A stretch of 9,477 bases of DNA from an uncultured Paracoccus sp. (GTDB lineage: Bacteria > Pseudomonadota > Alphaproteobacteria > Rhodobacterales > Rhodobacteraceae). The stretch lies in contig NZ_CAMIOH010000117.1 of the NCBI RefSeq assembly GCF_946221145.1, forward strand, positions 1-9,477, given 5' to 3'. Every line of letters starts with the position of its first letter. Position 1 is the first letter of the stretch. Below, one piece after another: positions 1 through 6,566 of the stretch. The position numbers and the translations under genes are program-made. The notes beneath the pieces are model-generated. The model had not been told where the DNA came from, did not search any database, and saw only the letters and a list, made by a program, of their open reading frames with translations.

Positions 1-1
1 G

Positions 2-43
2 ACCGGCAGCGTCGCCGGCTACGTGCCCGCGTCCGACGCCTGA
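2..43 (+). CDS. 3' end of an upstream gene (partial, unidentified)
   Basis: The frame is open from the left edge and ends in a TGA at 41-43. It gives the 13-residue tail TGSVAGYVPASDA. The stop is followed 7 bases later by a strong GC hairpin, which fits the end of a transcription unit. The fragment is too short to assign to a family. The frame could also be open by chance over so short a stretch, so confidence is low. Confidence 0.4.
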   Translation, partial: TGSVAGYVPASDA

Positions 44-50
44 TCCATCG

Positions 51-83
51 CAGGGGGGCGCTGCCCCCCTGCCCCCCCCTTTT
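51..83 (+). terminator. Probable intrinsic terminator after the upstream gene
   Basis: A perfect 9-bp stem (51-59 CAGGGGGGC, 63-71 GCCCCCCTG) closes a 3-base loop. A C-run follows and then TTTT at 80-83. The T tract is short and separated from the stem by C residues, so it is not a textbook terminator. The position directly after a stop codon, and before a gene with its own ribosome site, supports the role. Confidence 0.55.
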
Positions 84-174
84 CGTCCGCCCCCCCGAGG
101 ATATGTCAACCAAGGCAAAGCACATTGCCTCGGGTCGGTTGCTGTGAAACCCTGCGGCGACGCAAGGAGAGCCG

Positions 175-990
175 ATGGACGCGCCAGACATCAAGCAGAT
201 CATCTGCATCAAATGGGGCACGAAATTCGGGCCGGACTATGTCAACCGCCTGCATGGGATGATTTCGCGCAATATCACCCCGCCGTTCCGGCTGTTCTGC
301 TTTACCGATGACGGCGCGGGGCTGCATCCCGACATTCAGGTCCGCCCGCTGCCCGAATTCGACTATCAGGCGCCGGTCAACACGCGCGGGAAATGGCCGA
401 AATCGCGGCTGTGGGGCGATCTGGGCGATGTGACGGGCGTGGTGCTGTTCCTGGATCTGGATGTGGTCGTGACCGGCGATCTGGACCCGTTCTTCACCTT
501 TGGCGACCCCGACGACACGATCCTGGGGCGCAATCCGAACACGCCCCTGGAACGGCTGGGCCAGACCTCGGTCTATCGGATGCGGGTGGGCAGGCTGGCG
601 CCCTTGCAGGACATCTTTCGCGCCGATCCGCAGGGGGTGGCGGATACCTATCGCTATGAACAGCGCTTCGTGACCCGCAATGCGCCGGGCGGGGTGAAAT
701 TCTGGCCGCGCGGCTGGCTGGCGCATTTCCGGCTGCATTCGGTGCCGCCCTTTCCGCTGAACTATCTGCGCGAACCCAGGGTGCCAAGGCGCAGCCGCAT
801 CGTCATCTTCGCGGGCGATCTGAACCCGCCGGATGCGATTGCCGGACGCTGGGGCCCCGAAGGCGCCATCGAGGCGCCGGCCGCGCATCTGCGCAAGACC
901 TTTACCGGCCACCGCCGCGAAAGCCTGTCCCGGCATCTGCGCCATTACCTGCTGCCCGCCACATGGGTCAAAGATCTGTGGCGCGAATGA
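175..990 (+). CDS. Glycosyltransferase-like protein with DxD motif
   Basis: A 271-residue soluble protein that resembles a GT-A-fold nucleotide-sugar glycosyltransferase. It opens with a beta strand, IICIKWGTKFGPDYVNRL (residues 9-26), then FRLFCFTDD (38-46) and a strongly hydrophobic strand leading into D-L-D at 94-96. That is the expected place for the metal/nucleotide-sugar DxD motif. Conserved-looking blocks follow around WPRGWLAHFRLHSVPPFPLNYL (from 177) and IFAGDLNPPDAI (211-222). No signal peptide or membrane segment is seen, so it should be cytoplasmic, perhaps acting at the inner membrane face on a cell-surface glycan. The ATG has a clean AAGGAG at 164-169, 5 bases upstream. It heads a three-gene cluster, and the next gene starts one base after its stop. 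Donor and acceptor are unknown. Family call fairly sure, function not. Confidence 0.82.
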   Translation: MDAPDIKQIICIKWGTKFGPDYVNRLHGMISRNITPPFRLFCFTDDGAGLHPDIQVRPLPEFDYQAPVNTRGKWPKSRLWGDLGDVTGVVLFLDLDVVVTGDLDPFFTFGDPDDTILGRNPNTPLERLGQTSVYRMRVGRLAPLQDIFRADPQGVADTYRYEQRFVTRNAPGGVKFWPRGWLAHFRLHSVPPFPLNYLREPRVPRRSRIVIFAGDLNPPDAIAGRWGPEGAIEAPAAHLRKTFTGHRRESLSRHLRHYLLPATWVKDLWRE

Positions 991-991
991 C

Positions 992-1513
992 ATGACCCTG
1001 CCCCGCGCCCCGGACCGCCTGTCCGACGACATGGCCGCCGCCATCGGCCATGCCATCGCCGGTTTCGGCTTTCTGGAAGAGGCGCTGAAGCGGGCGATCT
1101 TTTCCCTGACCCGCCAGCAACTGGGCGAGGATGCCGATGACACGGCGCTGCAAGCCTGGCTGCGCCGGATGGAGGAGATCGCCGACGACAGCCTGGGCAC
1201 GCTGATCGACAGTTTCGGGGCGGCGATGCGGCAGGCCGGGATCAAGGACCGGCAGGCCCTGATCGAGGATCTGCGCGCCATCCGCCTGCACCGCAATCTG
1301 CTGTGCCATGCCTCGTGGCGCCCCGGCAGCCGCCCCGGCCAATGGCGCCCCACCTTCATCAATACCCGGGGCGAGCGTTTCCCCGACGAGATGGATCCCG
1401 AGGCCGTCGATGCCATCCATGCCGACACGCTGCGGGCCGCGCGGCGGGTGGTGTCGATCATGCGCGGGACCGAGATCGACGGCGAATGGGCGGGATACGA
1501 GGAGCAGGCGTGA
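992..1513 (+). CDS. Conserved-type hypothetical protein, possibly HEPN-like
   Basis: A 173-residue protein that I do not recognise by name. It is predicted to be largely helical: a first helix pair around residues 13-44 (AAIGHAIAGFGFLEEALKRA), a second stretch at 50-84, then LRAIRLHRNLLCHASW at 94-109 and a final helix at 137-157. The R101-N102-x3-H106 arrangement matches the R-x(4-6)-H signature of HEPN domains, which are all-helical RNases or nucleotide-binding modules often found in toxin-antitoxin and defence loci. That is motif-level evidence only. The ATG is one base after the glycosyltransferase stop and lacks a convincing ribosome site, so translational coupling is likely. Its stop overlaps the next gene's ATG by one base. 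The frame is open further upstream to 833, but that would overlap the first gene by about 150 bases and is unlikely. Confidence 0.78.
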   Translation: MTLPRAPDRLSDDMAAAIGHAIAGFGFLEEALKRAIFSLTRQQLGEDADDTALQAWLRRMEEIADDSLGTLIDSFGAAMRQAGIKDRQALIEDLRAIRLHRNLLCHASWRPGSRPGQWRPTFINTRGERFPDEMDPEAVDAIHADTLRAARRVVSIMRGTEIDGEWAGYEEQA

Positions 1514-1956
1514 TGCGTCTGACCGGGGATTATCCAAAGCTGTGGCTTGCGGCCTTCGTCCTGGCGGGATGGGTGACGGGGCGTATCTGGCCGCATGGAC
1601 CCGGTGTCCTGCGGGTCTGGGGCCTTGCGGCAGCAGCGGTCGGCCTGGCGCTGATGATCTGGGCGGGGTGGACCATGCGCGGCGCGCGAACGACCGTCGA
1701 TCCCCACGGCCAGCCCCGCGCGCTTGTCACCGCGGGGCCGTTCAGCCTGTCGCGCAACCCGATTTATCTGGCGGATGCGATGATCCTGGCCGGTCTTTGC
1801 CTGGCCTTTCACGCACCGCTGGCCGCGCTGCCCCTGACGGCGGGGTTCGTCGCAGTGATCTCGGCCCGGTTCATCGTGCAGGAGGAACAGCGCCTTCTTG
1901 ACGTCTTTCCCGATGCCTTTGCCGCATATCGGCGACACACCCGCCGCTGGCTGTAG
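1513..1956 (+). CDS. Isoprenylcysteine carboxyl methyltransferase/phospholipid methyltransferase family membrane protein
   Basis: A 147-residue integral membrane protein. Hydrophobic segments lie at about 8-22, 36-53 and 86-117, the last probably a hairpin of two helices. The family core is visible: LVTAGPFSLSRNPIYLADA (71-89), with the typical P-x-S-x-x-R-N-P-x-Y pattern. After it comes the C-terminal block with E124-E125, then FPDAFAAYRRHTRRWL (132-147), the expected E-E...F...Y...R-R-W ending. In this family these parts bind S-adenosylmethionine and place the lipid-like substrate, so it is probably an S-adenosylmethionine-dependent methyltransferase of the inner membrane. The actual substrate is not predictable, since bacterial members are diverse. 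The start overlaps the previous stop (TGATG), and GAGGAG at 1499-1504 serves as ribosome site 8 bases upstream. It is the last gene of the 175-1956 cluster. Confidence 0.85.
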   Translation: MRLTGDYPKLWLAAFVLAGWVTGRIWPHGPGVLRVWGLAAAAVGLALMIWAGWTMRGARTTVDPHGQPRALVTAGPFSLSRNPIYLADAMILAGLCLAFHAPLAALPLTAGFVAVISARFIVQEEQRLLDVFPDAFAAYRRHTRRWL

Positions 1957-1973
1957 CGCCGACCTTTCCCGCG

Positions 1974-2002
1974 TTGCATGACGGCGCGGCCCGCGCTAAC
2001 AG
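1974..2002 (+). promoter_or_regulatory. Predicted sigma-70-type promoter of hom
   Basis: TTGCAT at 1974-1979, a 17-base spacer, then TAACAG at 1997-2002, ending about 27 bases before the hom ATG. The element is almost a copy of the one in front of ssb (4104-4132): same -35 hexamer, same spacer length, 13 of 17 spacer bases identical, and a shared GCGCTA at the -10 edge. That repetition is the main support. Confidence 0.55.
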
Positions 2003-2029
2003 CAGGCAATCTTAGGACAAGAGGCCACC

Positions 2030-3334
2030 ATGTCGTCCCCCCTCCGCCCCGATCCCCTTCGTCTTGGCATTGCGGGGCTTGGCACCGTCGGGATCGGTGT
2101 CGTCAAGATCGTCCAGACCCATGCCGACCTTCTGGCGCGCCGCACCGGCCGCCCGGTCACGATCACCGCGATCTGCGCGCGCGATCGACGCAAGAACCGC
2201 GATGCCGATCTGTCGGCCTATCGCTGGGAAGATGACGCGATGGCGGTGGCCACCGCAGACGATGTCGATGTCTATGTCGAACTGGTCGGCGGCGACAGCG
2301 GCATCGCCAAGGACAGCATCGAGGCCGCGCTGAAATCCGGCAAGGATGTGATCACCGCCAACAAGGCGTTGCTGGCGGTCCATGGACAGGCGCTTGCCGA
2401 ACTGGCCGAGGGGCTGGGCCGCACCCTGCGCTTCGAGGCGGCGGTGGCGGGTGGCATCCCGGTCATCAAGACGATGACGGAATCGCTGGCGGGCAACCAG
2501 ATCCGCCGGGTGATGGGGGTGATGAACGGCACCTGCAACTACATCCTGACGCGGATGGCAAGCGCGGGCCTGCCCTATGACACGGTATTCGAGGAAGCCC
2601 GGCAGCTGGGATATCTGGAGGCCGATCCGACGCTGGACGTGGGCGGCATCGACGCGGGCCACAAGCTGGCGATCCTGTCCTCGATCGCCTTCGGGACGCA
2701 AGTGAATTTCGGCGCCGTGGAAATCGAGGGGATCGAGCGGGTCAGCATCGACGACATCCGCCGCGCCGCCGACATGGGCTATCGCATCAAGCTGCTGGGC
2801 GTGGCGCAGATGACGCCGCGCGGGCTGGAACAGCGCATGTCGCCCTGCCTGGTGCCCGCCGAAAGCCCGCTGGGCCAGTTGATGGGCGGCACCAACATGG
2901 TGGTGGTCGAGGGCGACAGCGTCGGCCAGATCGTGCTGCGCGGCGCGGGCGCGGGCGAAGGCCCGACGGCAAGCGCGGTCCTGTCGGACGTGGTGGAAAT
3001 CGCGCGCGGCGTCAGGATGCCGGTGTTCGGCCAGCCCGCGACGACCCTGAAGGCCGCCCAGCCCGCCCGGACGGCGGTGCCTGCCGCATACTATATCCGC
3101 CTGGAATTGCAGGACAAGCCGGGCGCCCTGGCCAAGGTCGCGACGGTGCTGGGCGATGCCGGGATCTCGATCGACCGGATGCGGCAATATGGCCAGCACA
3201 GCCCCGACAGCGTGCCGGTCCTGGTCGTCACGCACAAGACCACGCCCGAGGCCATCGACTTTGCCATCGAAGCCCTGCCCCGCACCGGCGTCCTGGCCGG
3301 AGAGCCGGTCGAACTGCGGATCGAGGAAGTGTGA
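2030..3334 (+). CDS. hom: Homoserine dehydrogenase
   Basis: A 434-residue enzyme that reduces aspartate semialdehyde to homoserine with NAD(P)H, the branch point to threonine, methionine and isoleucine in the cytoplasm. The N-terminal Rossmann domain has G-L-G-T-V-G at 16-21. The catalytic domain shows TANKALLAVHG (109-119), GGIPVIKTMTESLAGN (141-156), VMNGTCNYILTRM (164-176), and the D203-x4-D208-x3-K212 signature carrying the catalytic lysine. A C-terminal ACT domain starts near YYIRLELQDKPGALAKV (354-370), which in this family gives feedback control by threonine. Length is normal for the ACT-bearing monofunctional type, with no aspartokinase fusion. The ATG has AAGAGG at 2019-2024, 5 bases upstream. 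It has its own promoter and ends just before a convergent hairpin, so it is probably transcribed alone. Confidence 0.97.
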   Translation: MSSPLRPDPLRLGIAGLGTVGIGVVKIVQTHADLLARRTGRPVTITAICARDRRKNRDADLSAYRWEDDAMAVATADDVDVYVELVGGDSGIAKDSIEAALKSGKDVITANKALLAVHGQALAELAEGLGRTLRFEAAVAGGIPVIKTMTESLAGNQIRRVMGVMNGTCNYILTRMASAGLPYDTVFEEARQLGYLEADPTLDVGGIDAGHKLAILSSIAFGTQVNFGAVEIEGIERVSIDDIRRAADMGYRIKLLGVAQMTPRGLEQRMSPCLVPAESPLGQLMGGTNMVVVEGDSVGQIVLRGAGAGEGPTASAVLSDVVEIARGVRMPVFGQPATTLKAAQPARTAVPAAYYIRLELQDKPGALAKVATVLGDAGISIDRMRQYGQHSPDSVPVLVVTHKTTPEAIDFAIEALPRTGVLAGEPVELRIEEV

Positions 3335-3338
3335 CGAA

Positions 3339-3358
3339 AGGGGGCGCCGTCGCCCCCT
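3339..3358. terminator. Hairpin between convergent genes (shared terminator)
   Basis: AGGGGGCG (3339-3346) pairs perfectly with CGCCCCCT (3351-3358) over a CCGT loop. It lies 4 bases after the hom stop and 15 bases from the stop of the convergent transglycosylase. Read on the minus strand, the stem is followed by Ts, so it suits the transglycosylase transcript at least as well as hom. Confidence 0.65.
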
Positions 3359-3373
3359 GTTGCGTGCAGAAGA

Positions 3374-3997
3374 TCAGCTGCCCGCGATGATTCGCACATA
3401 GTTGCGGGTTTCGCGGTAAGGCGGGATGCCGTTGTATTTCTGCACCGCGCCCGGCCCGGCGTTATAGGCCGCAAGCGCCAGCCGCCAATTGCCGAACTGG
3501 TTGTACATCATGCGCAGATAGCGCGCGCCGCCATGCAGGTTCTGCACCGGATCATGGGGGTCCACGCCCAGCTTGGCCGCCGTTCCGGGCATCAGCTGCG
3601 CCAGGCCCGTCGCCCCCTTGTGCGACCGTGCGCCGGGGTTCCAGCCGGATTCCTGCTGGACCAGGCGCAGGAACAGATCCTCGGGGATGCCATAGCGGCG
3701 GGCGGCCGCGCGGGCATGGGGGATGAAGTCGCTGCGCTTGCCGCGATAGGCAGGGATGTTCGCAGAAAGCTCGATCTCGACCGAACTGGACGCGCCGCCG
3801 CGCGGCTGGAGCCGGGCCGACTGCTGGTATTGCCCGGCCAGCCGCGAATCCATCAGCCGCGTCTGGCGGGCGAACTGTTCGGCGCGCGATTTCGACGAAC
3901 TGCCCGACAGGCGCAGCCCGTCTGCCGCAGCAGGCACCGCGATGCCGGCGATCAGCATCGCGCACAGACCCGCCTTGATGGTAGGGATGAATGTCAT
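3374..3997 (-). CDS. Secreted lytic transglycosylase (SLT domain)
   Basis: A 207-residue protein that should cleave the MurNAc-GlcNAc bond of peptidoglycan in the periplasm, forming 1,6-anhydro ends. A Sec signal peptide is clear: MTFIPTIKAG, then a hydrophobic core and VPAAA-D with cleavage after about residue 25. A variable Ser/Arg-rich linker runs to about 88. The catalytic SLT domain follows, with VQQESGWNPGA around the catalytic E116, GATGLAQLMPGTA (128-140), ALAAYNAGPGAV (174-185) and PYRETRNYV (193-201). All expected family-1 motifs are present. There is no lipobox, so it is soluble rather than lipid-anchored. The start at 3997 was chosen because it begins the signal peptide and has GAGGGA/GGGGG upstream. 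The open frame to 4147 adds 50 non-signal-like residues. It is divergent from ssb. Confidence 0.92.
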   Translation of the reverse strand: MTFIPTIKAGLCAMLIAGIAVPAAADGLRLSGSSSKSRAEQFARQTRLMDSRLAGQYQQSARLQPRGGASSSVEIELSANIPAYRGKRSDFIPHARAAARRYGIPEDLFLRLVQQESGWNPGARSHKGATGLAQLMPGTAAKLGVDPHDPVQNLHGGARYLRMMYNQFGNWRLALAAYNAGPGAVQKYNGIPPYRETRNYVRIIAGS

Positions 3998-4031
3998 GCC
4001 CCCGTCCCTCGTTGTTCTGGGTTTTGGGGGG

Positions 4032-4060
4032 ACTATACAGAAATCGGACCGCATCGCCAG
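4032..4060 (-). promoter_or_regulatory. Predicted promoter of the lytic transglycosylase gene
   Basis: On the minus strand TATAGT (4037-4032) makes a good -10, with CTGGCG (4060-4055) as a weak -35 at a 17-base spacing. The -10 ends 35 bases from the predicted start at 3997, a normal leader length. If right, the longer start at 4147 is excluded because it lies upstream of transcription. Confidence 0.5.
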
Positions 4061-4103
4061 CACCGCTTTTCGGCCAGGTGGCGCGCGGCGGCAAAGCGCG
4101 CAT

Positions 4104-4132
4104 TTGCATCGCGGCGGGGCCTGCGCTAGACC
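4104..4132 (+). promoter_or_regulatory. Predicted sigma-70-type promoter of ssb
   Basis: TTGCAT at 4104-4109, a 17-base spacer, then TAGACC at 4127-4132, ending 32 bases before the ssb ATG. It closely matches the hom promoter at 1974-2002 (13 of 17 spacer bases and the whole -35). No obvious LexA box was recognised in the interval. Confidence 0.55.
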
Positions 4133-4164
4133 CAGGGCCAAGAACATCTTTGCAGGAAAACGTC

Positions 4165-4659
4165 ATGGCAGGCAGCGTCAACAAGGTCATCCTGATCGGC
4201 AATCTGGGCCGCGACCCCGAAATCCGCACCTTCCAGAACGGCGGCAAGGTGGCGAACCTGCGCATCGCCACGTCGGAACAGTGGAAGGACCGCACCACGG
4301 GCGAACGCAAGGAACGGACCGAATGGCACAGCGTCGCCATCATGTCCGAGGGCCTGGTGAACGTGGTCGAACGGTTTCTGAAAAAGGGCAGCAAGGTCTA
4401 TGTCGAGGGTCAGCTGGAAACCCGCAAATGGCAGGACCAGTCCGGCCAGGACCGCTATACGACCGAAGTGGTGCTGCGCAATTTCGGCGGCACCCTGACG
4501 ATGCTCGACGGTCCCGGCGGCCCCAGCGGTTCGGGCGGTTCGGGCGGCGGCCGGGATCCGGGCGGCTATGAAGATTATGATCGCGGCGCTCCGTCATCCT
4601 CGGGCGGCAGCAAGGGCGGCAGCAGCCGCAGCGACTACGACGACGAAATCCCGTTCTGA
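4165..4659 (+). CDS. ssb: Single-stranded DNA-binding protein
   Basis: A 164-residue SSB that coats single-stranded DNA in replication, repair and recombination, normally as a tetramer. The N-terminal OB-fold (about 3-113) begins SVNKVILIGNLGRDPEIRTF and includes the aromatic and basic stretches ATSEQWKDRTTGERKERTEWH (from 35) and YVEGQLETRKWQDQSGQDRYTTE (from 79). A flexible Gly/Ser-rich linker (116-154) follows. It ends in the acidic tip YDDEIPF (158-164), which docks partner proteins in this family. Length is typical. The ATG has AGGAAA at 4154-4159, 5 bases upstream. uvrA, a common neighbour of ssb elsewhere, is not next to it here. The gene has its own promoter and is followed by a hairpin, so it is probably monocistronic. 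Confidence 0.97.
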   Translation: MAGSVNKVILIGNLGRDPEIRTFQNGGKVANLRIATSEQWKDRTTGERKERTEWHSVAIMSEGLVNVVERFLKKGSKVYVEGQLETRKWQDQSGQDRYTTEVVLRNFGGTLTMLDGPGGPSGSGGSGGGRDPGGYEDYDRGAPSSSGGSKGGSSRSDYDDEIPF

Positions 4660-4694
4660 TTCCGCGCTCTGAATCCATCGACCTGTTGCAAAAA

Positions 4695-4724
4695 CGCCGG
4701 GGCCGTCCTGTTGACGCCCCGGCG
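4695..4724 (+). terminator. Probable terminator after ssb
   Basis: CGCCGGGGC (4695-4703) pairs perfectly with GCCCCGGCG (4716-4724), and the loop can extend the stem by GTC/GAC. An A-run (4690-4694) precedes it, but no T-run follows. It sits 35 bases after the ssb stop and separates ssb from the amine oxidase control region. Confidence 0.55.
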
Positions 4725-4967
4725 CTGTCATGTCCGCCGCTGGCATGGCCATAGCCCTGTAACAGTCGCCGTAACATGGTTAGCGTAGACATGCACAAAA
4801 ATGCTCAACCGAGGGCTGTTTGACGCGCTTTATGCACAATTGATATGCAGGTGCAGTTTTTGCACGTTGTGCAATACATCCGTCGATTGTGATCCTGCGG
4901 TTCTGCTGACACCCCTGAGCCCGTCATGAGCAGCACGCGTAAGTGCAGCAGCAGTCAGGGGAGCATG
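4725..4967 (+). promoter_or_regulatory. Control region of the amine oxidase cassette, with TGCACAA repeats
   Basis: This gene-free, locally AT-richer stretch holds repeated half-sites. TGCACAA occurs directly at 4792-4798 and 4833-4839 and inverted at 4867-4873 (TTGTGCA). A perfect palindrome TTGCAC-GTT-GTGCAA covers 4860-4874, and another GTGCA lies at 4851-4855. The two direct copies share ATGCACAA and are exactly 41 bases apart, close to four helical turns. A possible promoter is TTGACG (4820-4825) with TATGCA (4844-4849) at an 18-base spacing, which would put the repeats over the spacer and just after the start point. Also present are GTAACA repeats at 4759 and 4771. The layout suggests a dedicated regulator, but no regulator gene is in the window. 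Confidence 0.5.
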
Positions 4968-6554
4968 ATGTCATTCAACTCAGAGGGGATGTCCCGCAGA
5001 TCACTGCTGGGCATGATCGGGACCGTCGCCGGTGCGACGGCGATGTATGGCGCCATGAGCACCATGGGGCTGGCCCAGCCGTCCAGCTTCACGGGCCGGT
5101 TGAAACTGGACGGCGATGCCAAGGGCACCTCGGTTCTGATCCTGGGCGCGGGTCTGGCCGGGATGACCGCCGCCTATGAACTGCGCGCCGCCGGGTATCA
5201 GGTCAAGATCCTGGAATATCGCGACAAGGCGGGCGGGCGCTGCTGGACCCTGCGCGGCGGCGACAGCTATACCGAACTGGGCGGTTTTACCCAGACCTGC
5301 GACTTCAGCGAGGGCAATTACATCAACCCCGGCCCGTGGCGGATTCCATCGGACCATTTTGCCGTGCTGGATTACTGCAAGCGGTTCGGCGTCAAGCTGG
5401 AACCGTTCATTCAGGTCAACTACAACGCATATCTGCACAATACCGAAGCCTTCGAGGGCAAGCCGCAGCGGTTCAAGGAGATCTCGACCGATTTCCGGGG
5501 CCATGTCGCCGAACTGCTGTCCAAGGTCGTCGACCAGAAGGCGCTTGATGCCGAGGTGACCGAGGCGGATGCCGAACTGCTGCTGGCGGCGCTGAAACGC
5601 TGGGGCGCGCTTGACGACAATCAGGAATATGTCACGGGCGAGGCGTCGTCAGCCTATCGAGGCTGGGCCACGCCGGAAGGCGGCGGCGCCAGCGGCAAGC
5701 CCGAACCGTCCCAGCCGCATTCGCTGTCGGTGATCCTGCAATCGCAGCTGTGGCGGACGCTGGCGGCGGGCGACAACCTGCACATGCAATCGACGATCTT
5801 CCAGCCGGTCGGCGGCATGGACATGATCGCCAAGGGGTTCGAGGCGCAGGTGGGCGATGTCATCACCTATAACGCCACGGTCATCCGCATCCGCCACGAG
5901 GGCGACAAGGTCAGCGCCACCTGGGTGGACAGCCAGGGCGGAGGCGCCGAAACGACCGAGACCGCGGATTACTGCATCTGCACCCTTCCGTTTTCGGTGC
6001 TGGGACAGATCGACCACGATTTCTCAGCGCGGATGTCGGGGATCATCGACAGCATGTATTACGAATCGGCCTTCAAGGTCGGTCTGGAATTCAAGCGCCG
6101 CTTCTGGGAACAGGACGACCATATCTATGGCGGCATCAGCTATACGAACCTGCCGATCACGCTGATCTCCTATCCCTCGACCGATTTCTTCAGCGACGGG
6201 CCGGGCGTGCTGCTGGGCGCCTATCCCTGGGGCGCCTATGCCTATCAGTGGAACGCCCTGCCCGCCGAGGAACGGGTGGCCAAGGCCGTGGAATACGGCA
6301 GCCAGATCCACCCGCAATATCCCGAGGAATTCCTATCGGGGATCGCGGTCGGCTGGCATCGGGTGCCGTGGGTTCTGGGCTGCTATGGCGAATGGAAGGA
6401 CCGCGACGCCGACTATATGGACGCGACGCGGATGGATGGGCGCACGCTGATGGCGGGCGAACATATCTCGTATCTGCCGGCATGGATGGAGGGCGCGATC
6501 CTGTCGGCGCTTGATGCCGTCACCCGCCTGCACGCCACCGTCACCAAAGCCTGA
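4968..6554 (+). CDS. Tat-exported flavin amine oxidase/dehydrogenase
   Basis: A 528-residue FAD enzyme of the monoamine oxidase family. A twin-arginine signal is clear: MSRRSLLG (8-15), a hydrophobic stretch, and likely cleavage after GLA (residue 36). The mature protein has VLILGAGLAGMTAAYEL with GxGxxG at 60-65, E83, and GGR (89-91) for FAD. F-K-V-G-L-E-F-K-R-R-F-W carries K370, aligned with the conserved lysine near flavin N5 in monoamine oxidases. GWHRVPWVLGCYGEW (462-476) and AGEHISYLPAWMEGAILSALDAV (496-518) form the C-terminal FAD/active-site region. It should oxidise an amine to an imine in the periplasm; the substrate is unknown. The start is chosen for GGGGAG at 4958-4963. ATGs at 4926, 4965 and 4989 are alternatives, the last placing the Tat motif at the very N terminus but with no ribosome-site spacing. 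The gene is followed by cytochrome c and ridA genes. Confidence 0.9.
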   Translation: MSFNSEGMSRRSLLGMIGTVAGATAMYGAMSTMGLAQPSSFTGRLKLDGDAKGTSVLILGAGLAGMTAAYELRAAGYQVKILEYRDKAGGRCWTLRGGDSYTELGGFTQTCDFSEGNYINPGPWRIPSDHFAVLDYCKRFGVKLEPFIQVNYNAYLHNTEAFEGKPQRFKEISTDFRGHVAELLSKVVDQKALDAEVTEADAELLLAALKRWGALDDNQEYVTGEASSAYRGWATPEGGGASGKPEPSQPHSLSVILQSQLWRTLAAGDNLHMQSTIFQPVGGMDMIAKGFEAQVGDVITYNATVIRIRHEGDKVSATWVDSQGGGAETTETADYCICTLPFSVLGQIDHDFSARMSGIIDSMYYESAFKVGLEFKRRFWEQDDHIYGGISYTNLPITLISYPSTDFFSDGPGVLLGAYPWGAYAYQWNALPAEERVAKAVEYGSQIHPQYPEEFLSGIAVGWHRVPWVLGCYGEWKDRDADYMDATRMDGRTLMAGEHISYLPAWMEGAILSALDAVTRLHATVTKA

Positions 6555-6566
6555 GGAGCAGATGCG

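Noticed and set aside
833..991. Extended N terminus of the HEPN-like protein
   Set aside because: It would overlap the glycosyltransferase by about 150 bases; the ATG at 992 directly after that stop is more economical.
106..1938. 610-codon open frame on the minus strand
   Set aside because: It lies antisense to three convincing plus-strand genes, has a low-complexity Arg/Pro/Ala-rich translation with no domain, and is the kind of shadow frame that high third-position GC creates.
2012..3235. 407-codon open frame on the minus strand
   Set aside because: It is fully antisense to hom, which has every expected motif. The His/Arg/Ala/Gln-rich composition is typical of a shadow frame.
3998..4147. 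Extended N terminus of the lytic transglycosylase
   Set aside because: It would add 50 residues ahead of a clear signal peptide and start upstream of the predicted TATAGT -10 element.
4340..4798. 152-codon minus-strand frame across ssb and its downstream gap
   Set aside because: It runs through the ssb linker and terminator, is Arg-rich and has no domain.
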